Virus record (IMG/VR): IMGVR_UViG_3300022910_000005
Span: 16,685-80,684 of that record
Direction: 5' to 3' (one strand)
DNA: 64,000 bases
From: a virus
In this document: positions 57,998 through 64,000 of the stretch, one piece after another
How positions within the stretch are numbered: the stretch's first letter is position 1
Layout: each line of letters starts with the position of its first letter
Position numbers and translations under genes: made by a program
The notes under the pieces: model-generated
What the model saw: only the letters and a program-made list of their open reading frames with translations
Databases searched by the model: none
What the model was told of the DNA's origin: nothing

Positions 57998-58657
57998 CTA
58001 TCCGCGACGGCTGCGAGACTTGTCCCGCAGCCAGGCGTCCATGCTCTTCGGAGCGCCACCCGACTGCCGGGCACCGCCGTCGAACGACAGGTCTTCCTTG
58101 GTGCCGACTCCCCAGTGCGGCTTGGCCGCAAGCAGGTCGTCGAGTTCACGCTCGATCAGTTTCGGATCGGGCTTGCCGTCCCGGCCCAGCAGGTCGTCCA
58201 CGTTCTTGCGAACGAAGTCGACCGCGTCGGACGGATCGGCGAACTTCCCCTTGGCGGCGGCTTCCACCTTGGCCAGCGCGACATCGCGGTTGGCCTCCAG
58301 CCGGGCGGCGGCACGCTCCTCGGCGCGGATCTTCTCCGCGTCGACCTGCGTGTCCTGCTTCCCACTGCTCTTGGTGAGAGCCGCGCGGAGCGCCTCAGGG
58401 GAATCGATCCCCAGTTCCCGCAGCACGGCCTTGACCGGCCGCAACTCGTCCCGGGCCTCCCGCCGCTCCTTGATCACCTTGTCGAGGGTGGCCTGGGTGC
58501 GCTTCAGCGGGTCGGTTTCGACCTTCGGCTCATCGCCGTCGTCGTCCGGGTTGTCCTCATCCCCTCCCCCGTCGTTCTCGCCCTCGGCTCCCGAGAACCC
58601 GTAGAACGGGCGACCGTCGAGCCGAAAACCGATGGGGTCAAGCAGGAATGACGACAT
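57998..58657 (-). CDS. Capsid scaffold protein, 219 aa
   Basis: Internal scaffold. It starts with LLDPIGFRLDGRPFYGFSGA, the motif shared with the capsid, then a long acidic disordered segment (GGGDEDNPDDDGDEP), and a coiled-coil core (DKVIKERREARDELRPVKAVL, KIRAEERAAARLEANRDVALA). The C-terminus is basic and helical, as needed to bind capsid subunits. Lies immediately before the capsid gene. ATG 58657. Confidence 0.8.
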   Translation of the reverse strand: MSSFLLDPIGFRLDGRPFYGFSGAEGENDGGGDEDNPDDDGDEPKVETDPLKRTQATLDKVIKERREARDELRPVKAVLRELGIDSPEALRAALTKSSGKQDTQVDAEKIRAEERAAARLEANRDVALAKVEAAAKGKFADPSDAVDFVRKNVDDLLGRDGKPDPKLIERELDDLLAAKPHWGVGTKEDLSFDGGARQSGGAPKSMDAWLRDKSRSRRG

Positions 58658-58705
58658 GCGGGTCTCCTGGGTTCTGCCAGCGTCTCACTGGCCGTGCGAA
58701 GTGGT

Positions 58706-58728
58706 GGAGCAGGTATCGCGCCTGCTTC
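58706..58728 (-). terminator. Hairpin between MuF-like and scaffold genes
   Basis: AGCAGG (58708-58713) and CCTGCT (58721-58726) form a perfect 6-bp stem, extended by two weaker pairs, in the 99-base gap. It could be an attenuator or processing site. Confidence 0.4.
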
Positions 58729-58756
58729 TGATCTGGAGCATAACTGTTTCGGTTCG

Positions 58757-59764
58757 TCAACGCTTCAGCGTGTACCCGTATCGGAACAGCAGGTCCCGGG
58801 CCTTCTCCCGGTCACCGCTCGCATCCCGGTAGATCTGCCACACCGTCGGCCGGACCACCTGGCCGTTGATCCGCAGGGTTCCCTTCTTCTGCGTCGGCTC
58901 CACCCGGTACTTCCGGCCGCCGTCCGCGACGAACAGGCCCGACTTCCCCGCGTTCACGACCTGGTTCAGGTCCGCGCCATCCCGGATGGCCTGAGCGTTC
59001 GCCTTGCCGAAGTAGTAGTCCTGCTCGTCTTTCGTCAGCGAGTTGAAGTAGACGTACGGGTTGGTCAGCACCTCGCTAGCCCCGGCCACCGTGACCGGCA
59101 GATGGCGGCAATCACAATTTGGGTGACGTTGGAAGCCGCTGTTCCATTTGTAGAACTTCCCGGCCAGCACCACGCACCGCGAGCAGGACGGTGGCGTCAG
59201 CATCCGCACCCAGCCGACCTGCACGGCCCGCCCGTTCTTCGTGCCGTCCGTCGTCGCGATGGCCACCGACTCGGCCGCACGCGCCGCGTCCGAAACCTGC
59301 GTGCGCACCACCAGTTCCAGGAAGTTGCGCCCGTGCGCCTTCGACAGCATGTCCGAATGCCCGGCCCGCTGCGACTCCCGCAGTTTCACCAGAGCACCGG
59401 CCAGCAGCGACTCCAGGTCCCGGCCGTCCGACGCCACCCCGGCGAATGCGACCGGGTTGATGGCCGGACCGTCCGTGTCGACGCCCTGCTCGTTCAGGAC
59501 ATGCCGGACGTAGCCGCCCGCGTCGGCGGCGACCAGTTCCATCAGGCTGGACAGCAGCACGTAGATCCGGGGGCCGATCGACGCCCACGACGCGAAAGCG
59601 TCCTTGGCCGCCAGCGTCGCCCACAGGGCCAGCACGGTCTTCACCAGCCGGTCCGTCTCGGCCTTCTGCTCAGCCTGGTACGCGGCAGCCGCAGCCAGAG
59701 CCGCCTGAGCCTGGCTGGTGCTGGCGCTCGCGCCCGGCTGGACCTCAGTTCCGGTCTGCGCCAC
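58757..59764 (-). CDS. MuF-like minor capsid protein, 335 aa
   Basis: Follows the portal, as usual. N-terminal 190 residues are helical and alanine-rich. The MuF centre is MLTPPSCSRCVVLAGKFYKW and FQRHPNCDCRHLPVTV, where cysteines and histidine probably bind zinc. The C-terminal 100 residues (DEQDYYFGKANAQAIRDGADL, KYRVEPTQKKGTLRI) are those of a longer MuF protein and might be cleaved off or carry an ejected activity; no toxin domain is recognised. GTG start, overlapping a microgene. Confidence 0.75.
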   Translation of the reverse strand: MAQTGTEVQPGASASTSQAQAALAAAAAYQAEQKAETDRLVKTVLALWATLAAKDAFASWASIGPRIYVLLSSLMELVAADAGGYVRHVLNEQGVDTDGPAINPVAFAGVASDGRDLESLLAGALVKLRESQRAGHSDMLSKAHGRNFLELVVRTQVSDAARAAESVAIATTDGTKNGRAVQVGWVRMLTPPSCSRCVVLAGKFYKWNSGFQRHPNCDCRHLPVTVAGASEVLTNPYVYFNSLTKDEQDYYFGKANAQAIRDGADLNQVVNAGKSGLFVADGGRKYRVEPTQKKGTLRINGQVVRPTVWQIYRDASGDREKARDLLFRYGYTLKR

Positions 59765-59891
59765 GAGGCCCCACCAGAATCCCGGGCCACGCCCAGACCT
59801 GCACCGGGAACGCCTCGAAGCCCGGCCGCCCGTCCGGGTGCGGGCCGAGTTCGTACTTCGTGCCGAGCAGGGTGATCACGGTTGGCTTCAT
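59745..59891 (-). CDS. Microprotein between portal and MuF-like gene, 48 aa
   Basis: A 48-codon frame starts at ATG 59891 behind a strong GGAGG 8 bases upstream and ends 20 bases inside the MuF-like gene. It reads KPTVITLLGTKYELGPHPDG, GFEAFPVQVWAWPG, a compact strand-turn-strand unit. Strength of the ribosome site supports it. Confidence 0.6.
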   Translation of the reverse strand: MKPTVITLLGTKYELGPHPDGRPGFEAFPVQVWAWPGILVGPRGADRN

Positions 59892-59903
59892 CCCGCCATC
59901 CTC

Positions 59904-61592
59904 CTACGTCGTGGCGGGCTTCTGCGAATTCGCCCGGCGCTTCGTGGCGTTCGCGCTGGACGTGCCGCCCGACTGCCCACCGGAGCGGTTCCCCGGTCCC
60001 TTCGTGCCCCGAGGCTGGCCGGGCTGTGTGCCCTTGTCGTTCGTGCCGCCGCCGTTGGCCTTCGCCTTCGCGACCGCCTCCTGCTGCTTGGCCGCCTGCT
60101 CGGCCTCCACCGGCCCGGCCGCCGCAGCCCGGTACCGCTCGGCCAGGATCACCGTCGCGTCACCGGCCGCCGCCCGCTTCATCTTGTCCTCCAGCATGGC
60201 CTTCCAGCGCCGCACCTCCTCCGGCGTCGCGCCCCAGCGTCCCCACAGCGCCTCCTCCGGCACGCCCAGGTCGGCCATCTTCAGCAGGCTGTCGACCAGT
60301 TCGCCCTCGGTGCGGAACTCCGGATTGCGCCAGACGACCTCGATGTTCACTCCGGGTCCGACCGGGAGCCCGGCCATCTCCCGCACGCGCATCATCGCGT
60401 TCTCCAGCGGATCATTGTGCCCGCGCATCCGCTGCCGGACCTTCGCGACCAGGCCGGACTCGCTGGCCTTCAGGGTGTCGCCGTTCACGTTGTTCATGGA
60501 GCCGAGCAGGTACTGCGCCGGGGTGCGGCTGCGGGAGGCCATGTCGGTGACGTCTTCGGACTTCGCGGTGATGTAGCCGCCGATGTCGGCCGCCGCGAAC
60601 TGGCCGAACTTCGTCTCCGCGATGTCCGTGGTGATCGCCCGGTCCCGGCCGACCTCGACCGGTGGCGTCGGGTTGCCCTTCTCGTCCTCCAGCGGCCAGC
60701 CACTGATCCACTTCTGCGGGAACGCGCCGTAGTCCTGCGTCATCAGCCGGTCGGCGATCGTCTTGACGATCCGGTCCTGCGTGTCCGTCAGGTCGTAGAT
60801 CTCCGACTGGCCGCCGGTCAGCAGCCGGGGGTTGTTCGGCAGTTCGAACATCGGCACATAGTCCAGGCCGGACGAGCCGCTGGCTTCCTCTCGCGCGGTG
60901 GAGCGCAGGTTCCAGATCGGCATCAGCCGGTTCTCGAACAGGCCGGACGGGGACTGGACCATGAAGTTGGCCTGGTCCTTGCTGTTCGTCTTGAATTTGT
61001 GAATCTGGCCGGGCAGGTACAGGGTCGCGAAGATCTGCCCCGTCCACTCGTCCACGAACACCTTCAGCGACGCGAGCGCGTCCTGCCGGTTGGAACCGGA
61101 CGCGAACGCCACGACCACCTGGCTGCTGTGCTCGACGTAGATCTTCGGCCGCTTCGGGTTGCTCCTGTTGCGCTCGATCAGCAGGTACGAGTTGCCGGTG
61201 ATCGCCGCTTCCAGAAGGCCCTGGTCGAAGAAGGTGTCCAGGTTGTTGGACTGCCAGATCGCCTGCATCGGAGCGTCGGTCGCGAGCGGGTCCTCGGACT
61301 TCGTGTCGATCGACGGATCGCCGTCGGTGTCCTCGGTGACGAAGAAGCCCTCGACGGCCATCCGCTCGCACATCGCGTCGATCACGAGACCGATGTAGTT
61401 GGCGCGGCTCATCTTCAGGATGCGCCGGAACTCGTCCTGAGCCTGCGGCGCGAGCCACGGCAGCGGGAAGTCGCCCCGGTAGTAATCGTCGTACATGTTG
61501 ATGCCCGGACGCCGGTCCTGGAGAACGGCATACAGCCGGTTCACCCACCAGAGCGGACTGCCGGGCTCTGGGGTCTCCAGGCTGGTCACCAT
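59904..61592 (-). CDS. Portal protein, 562 aa
   Basis: Dodecameric ring at the head vertex through which DNA passes. SPP1-gp6/HK97-type sequence: PLWWVNRLYAVLQDRRPG, MYDDYYRGDFPLPW, MSRANYIGLVIDAMCERM, WQSNNLDTFFDQGLLEAAIT, DWTGQIFATLYLPGQ, LAKVRQRMRGHNDPLENAM, and a C-terminal coiled and disordered tail (AKQQEAVAKAKANGGG) after a helix region. Position directly after terminase supports this. ATG with AGGAG upstream. Confidence 0.85.
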   Translation of the reverse strand: MVTSLETPEPGSPLWWVNRLYAVLQDRRPGINMYDDYYRGDFPLPWLAPQAQDEFRRILKMSRANYIGLVIDAMCERMAVEGFFVTEDTDGDPSIDTKSEDPLATDAPMQAIWQSNNLDTFFDQGLLEAAITGNSYLLIERNRSNPKRPKIYVEHSSQVVVAFASGSNRQDALASLKVFVDEWTGQIFATLYLPGQIHKFKTNSKDQANFMVQSPSGLFENRLMPIWNLRSTAREEASGSSGLDYVPMFELPNNPRLLTGGQSEIYDLTDTQDRIVKTIADRLMTQDYGAFPQKWISGWPLEDEKGNPTPPVEVGRDRAITTDIAETKFGQFAAADIGGYITAKSEDVTDMASRSRTPAQYLLGSMNNVNGDTLKASESGLVAKVRQRMRGHNDPLENAMMRVREMAGLPVGPGVNIEVVWRNPEFRTEGELVDSLLKMADLGVPEEALWGRWGATPEEVRRWKAMLEDKMKRAAAGDATVILAERYRAAAAGPVEAEQAAKQQEAVAKAKANGGGTNDKGTQPGQPRGTKGPGNRSGGQSGGTSSANATKRRANSQKPATT

Positions 61593-61602
61593 GCTGCGTC
61601 TC

Positions 61603-63285
61603 CTAGTACGAACGGGTCCGGCCGGACACGCGAGTCAGACGGCGCTTCGGCCGCCAGGCGTCCGGACCGATCAGGTGAAGATCGGCCGCAGCCTCATGGG
61701 CGAGAGTATCGGCCATCGCGATGTCGATCTTTCGGTGAGCATCCGGCTTGCCGAGGATGTACTTGTCCCCAGGCTTGGCTACTTTACGGGCGTTGCTGAT
61801 GTGCTGCGCTGCGACAAGATCGTTGTCGTGAGTGGTGCGACCGGACTTCAGGTCGTTGAACGAACGCTTCAGCGCCAGGAACATGGCGTCGATCCGGTAC
61901 GTGCTCCACTCGAACACCTCCTCGTCGCCGAACTTCAGCGCCCACTCGCCGATCTCGGTCCGCCAGTCACGCGGGTCGCAGTAGAACCGCCGCAGCCGGT
62001 ACTTCCGGCCGATCTCGTCCACGCAGGCGTTCACCTCGCCGCGCGGGATCGATCCGCCCCACTCGCCCGGGTTCCAGTAGGCAGGCCGCTGGTCCGGCCC
62101 GTACGTCGGTGTGAACCGGTAGCCGTCCTGGGTCTCCAGCCGGATCGCCGTCCAGTCATCGTTCTCGGAACCGTCGAAGCCCCCGGCCACGGCGGTGCCC
62201 TCCGGGACGAGACGCGGCTGGGTGTGCTTCTCCCACAGCAGGTCGTCCATCCACTGCCCGAGACCGGCCACGATCCGGTTGCCGTAGAAGCGCTCGGCCT
62301 GGCCGGGGTCCGTCAGCATGATCTCGCTGGCTTCGGCCTCGATCGCGTCCAGGTCGACCCACCAGGAACCGGCGTAGACGTACTTCAGGATCTTCCGGCG
62401 CTCGCGCTTGTCGGTGAACGACCAGGTGGCCGGGGCCAGCCGGTGCAGCCGGAAGATGTCGTCCTTCACCAGCGCCGACTGGGCAGTCTGCTGGGCGACC
62501 GAGTTCTCGCTGGGGTCCCAGCCGTTCGTCGTCTCCACGACCCGGCCGGACATGCCGGAAGCACCACGACGCTGAGTGTTCGCGACCTTCACCATGTTTC
62601 CGCCCTTGCCGTCCTTCGACATGGGTAGCCACAGGCCGACCTCGTCCTGCGGCACGAACGTGACGCGCTGGCCGAGGCGAGACTGATTGTTGGACGTGAC
62701 GGTGTCGATCCGGCCGCCGCCGGGCAGCCGGATGAATTCCTCGCCCACGCGCGGGATCACATCGGACAGCGGCCCGGCCTCGATCATCGGCCGGAGCGCG
62801 CCGTACACGTTGTCGGTCTGCTCTTCGCTGAACGCCGTAATCTGAATGAGAGGTGTCGGCCAGGGGATACCCATCGGCTCACCCTCGTCGTACTCGTAGA
62901 TCCAGCCGCAGCCGCAGCCGTGGTCGCGGCAGTCGTAGACCTCGCCGCCTTTCGCCCAGCCGCCGAACATCGCCGGGCCGCACGCCTCCAGGCAGCATTG
63001 GGACGCCGTCAGCGGCCCCTTGCCTGCCTTCTGTGGCATGACAATCTGCGAGCGCCGGTTGTGGAACGCGGGAGCGCCGACCGCGATCCGGCCGTCCAGT
63101 TTCGCCGACGGCTTGATCCGGTAGTGGTTGACGTAGAACCAGGTCTGCCAGTCGGCCAGTTCATACGCCTGCCCCTTCGCGAAACCGTCCGGGATTACGC
63201 AGTGGTGCTCCACCCAGTCGACGGCAACCCACATCGTGGGGAAGTCGACCAGGTACTCATTCCTCGGAACCGGAGAGGGGCTCAA
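61603..63285 (-). CDS. terL: Terminase large subunit, 560 aa
   Basis: DNA-packaging motor. The ATPase domain shows a variant Walker A (QKAGKGPLTA), a Walker B in RVTFVPQDEVGLW and a coupling motif in VETTNGWDPSE. The nuclease domain has acidic residues in AGGFDGSENDDWTAI, FYCDPRDWRTEIG and NDLVAAQHI, the RNase H-like site that cuts concatemers. An insertion YDCRDHGCGCGW is cysteine-rich and unusual. TTG 63285 is the start that keeps EYLVDFPTMWVAVDWVEHHC; it overlaps the upstream gene by 29 bases. The next ATG would remove that segment. Confidence 0.85.
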   Translation of the reverse strand: MSPSPVPRNEYLVDFPTMWVAVDWVEHHCVIPDGFAKGQAYELADWQTWFYVNHYRIKPSAKLDGRIAVGAPAFHNRRSQIVMPQKAGKGPLTASQCCLEACGPAMFGGWAKGGEVYDCRDHGCGCGWIYEYDEGEPMGIPWPTPLIQITAFSEEQTDNVYGALRPMIEAGPLSDVIPRVGEEFIRLPGGGRIDTVTSNNQSRLGQRVTFVPQDEVGLWLPMSKDGKGGNMVKVANTQRRGASGMSGRVVETTNGWDPSENSVAQQTAQSALVKDDIFRLHRLAPATWSFTDKRERRKILKYVYAGSWWVDLDAIEAEASEIMLTDPGQAERFYGNRIVAGLGQWMDDLLWEKHTQPRLVPEGTAVAGGFDGSENDDWTAIRLETQDGYRFTPTYGPDQRPAYWNPGEWGGSIPRGEVNACVDEIGRKYRLRRFYCDPRDWRTEIGEWALKFGDEEVFEWSTYRIDAMFLALKRSFNDLKSGRTTHDNDLVAAQHISNARKVAKPGDKYILGKPDAHRKIDIAMADTLAHEAAADLHLIGPDAWRPKRRLTRVSGRTRSY

Positions 63286-63400
63286 CGTCGATCAACTCAC
63301 CTGTCGGATCAGGATGGGCGTGCTGCTGCCCGTCCATCACCGGGCGCGGACATTCTGGGCAGCGCTCCCAGGTGACGTCCCAGGTAGCGCGTTCGCTCAT
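63257..63400 (-). CDS. Small zinc-knuckle protein before terminase, 47 aa
   Basis: ATG 63400 in ATGA overlap with the gene upstream. WERCPECPRPVMDGQQHAHPDP gives CxxC plus two histidines, a one-knuckle zinc site. It could be a terminase helper in the place of a small subunit, though it lacks a recognisable helix-turn-helix. Confidence 0.6.
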   Translation of the reverse strand: MSERATWDVTWERCPECPRPVMDGQQHAHPDPTGELIDVEPLSGSEE

Positions 63401-63705
63401 CGGACGCTCGCCGACATGGCCGCCTGCTTCGGGTCGAAGTTGTTCGGCACGTCCACCTGCCACCGGCTGGCGGCCAGGATGAAGTCGCCCCCGAACGTGA
63501 CGTGGCTGCCCCGGCGGATGTACCACTCCGGCGTCCAGTCAGTGCGCACCGTCCCGCCCACCTCGCGGGCGGCCCGGTCGGCACGCTCGCGGTGCGAGTT
63601 GATCAGTTCCTTGGCCAACTGGTTCTTCGCCTGAGTGGACGTCAATACGTCCAGCATCTCCCCCTCGGGGATGGCGCTTTCGATGTCGATCTTGGTGGTC
63701 TTCAT
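63397..63705 (-). CDS. Protein of unknown function before terminase, 102 aa
   Basis: ATG 63705 overlaps the upstream stop. A basic helix (STQAKNQLAKELINSHRERADRAARE) is followed by a beta segment (WYIRRGSHVTFGGDFILAASRWQVDV). Possible small-terminase or DNA-binding role by position only. Confidence 0.65.
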   Translation of the reverse strand: MKTTKIDIESAIPEGEMLDVLTSTQAKNQLAKELINSHRERADRAAREVGGTVRTDWTPEWYIRRGSHVTFGGDFILAASRWQVDVPNNFDPKQAAMSASVR

Positions 63706-63857
63706 TGCCGGGTGAACTCCTTCGGGTGGCCGCAGCCGGAAAACTCGCTGCCACAGGAACAGCGGTGCAGGGAGTCGGCGTGGCCGGGGAGCAGGACGCA
63801 GACGCAGGTCTCGCCGCCCAGTTTCCAGATGGGGCCCACCCACCAGCCGCACTCCAT
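63702..63857 (-). CDS. Cysteine-rich microprotein, 51 aa
   Basis: ATG 63857 lies in the upstream stop (TGATG) and its TGA overlaps the next ATG. MECGWWVGPIWKLGG, ETCVCVLLPGH, HRCSCGSEFSGCGHP: seven cysteines and three histidines, enough for two zinc sites. Confidence 0.6.
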   Translation of the reverse strand: MECGWWVGPIWKLGGETCVCVLLPGHADSLHRCSCGSEFSGCGHPKEFTRQ

Positions 63858-64000
63858 CAGAACGGAGGCTTGTCGTCGTCCGGAATCTCGGTGGTCGCGC
63901 CGCGCGCCAGATCGGTCTCCGGCTGCGGCTCATCGTCCTCGTCGTCCGGCCCCGGATCGCCGACGACCGTGAAGCGGTTCTTGGCCGACTTCGGGCGGCC
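63857..64000 (-). CDS. 3' end of a protein with SSB-like acidic tail
   Basis: Frame open to the right edge; 47 C-terminal residues are visible. They start GRPKSAKNRFTVVGDPG, continue through an acidic stretch (DDEDDEPQPETDLARG) and end IPDDDKPPF. An acidic disordered tail ending in PPF or IPF is the hallmark of single-stranded-DNA-binding proteins, where it recruits replication partners. The folded part lies outside the window, so the identity is open. Confidence 0.6.
   Translation of the reverse strand, partial: GRPKSAKNRFTVVGDPGPDDEDDEPQPETDLARGATTEIPDDDKPPF

Noticed and set aside
58695-58765. tRNA-Gln-like stretch (TTCTGAT loop, GGTTCG) in the gap before the scaffold gene
   Set aside because: The anticodon stem, D-arm and acceptor do not pair; the bases fold better as two small hairpins, so no tRNA is called.

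Overview
The window is high-GC, densely packed actinobacterial virus-type DNA. Genes overlap by ATGA, GTGA or TGATG, GTG and TTG starts are frequent, and almost nothing is non-coding. A complete siphovirus head, tail and lysis module fills 39.8-63.4 kb on the minus strand. On the plus strand at 32.1-39.8 kb lies an operon with the layout of a minimal Gram-positive type IV secretion system (T4SS). At 3.1-6.5 kb are a four-helix membrane protein of the Spd/DUF2637 type and an FtsK-like translocase, both typical of actinobacterial conjugative plasmids. The simplest reading is a large actinobacterial phage, or phage-plasmid, that also carries conjugation-type secretion genes. The host could be a Streptomyces, a Micromonospora or a relative; the sequence alone does not decide. 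I see no relaxase, integrase, ParA or repressor in the window.

Layout. 0-13.5 kb, plus strand: short early operons. They hold a winged-helix protein, the Spd-like membrane protein, a lipoprotein, the HNH-FtsK fusion, many small zinc-ribbon proteins, a tandem array of small related proteins (8.4-9.7 kb), a fibre-like protein of about 20 short repeats, and a staphylococcal-nuclease-like protein. 13.5-29.7 kb, minus strand: nucleic-acid metabolism and accessory genes (JAMM peptidase, YdjM-like membrane protein, DnaQ-like exonuclease, endonuclease VII, beta-helix protein, VWA protein, MazG-like enzyme, Cas4/RecB-like nuclease, primase-polymerase/SF3 helicase, SLOG protein). A repeat-rich gap beside the primase (28.88-29.17 kb) looks like a replication origin. 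30.1-32.05 kb, plus strand: small unknown genes. 32.1-39.8 kb, plus strand: T4SS operon. 39.86-64 kb, minus strand, in order of transcription from the right: an SSB-tailed partial gene, small proteins, terminase, portal, MuF-like protein, scaffold, capsid, connectors, HNH insertion, tail completion, tail tube, tail chaperones, tape measure, minor tail proteins, amidase, holin.

Regulation. Eight operon boundaries share one control element. Its half-site is TTGNCA, repeated at 11-bp spacing or as an inverted pair. It overlaps the -35 box of a promoter with an 18-bp spacer and a TANNNT-like -10. At four sites a hairpin terminator lies 7 to 20 bases upstream; at two others the hairpin contains or abuts the operator. 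At three sites the start codon lies exactly 36 bases from the first base of the -35, so these mRNAs are probably leaderless. This suggests one regulator controlling both the early genes and the secretion operon.

How the parts may work together. The virion module would spread the element by infection. The T4SS operon (VirB2-, VirB3-, VirB4-, VirB6- and VirB8-like proteins plus a two-domain wall hydrolase), with the FtsK-like protein as possible coupling ATPase, could add cell-to-cell transfer or another envelope function. That link is inference.
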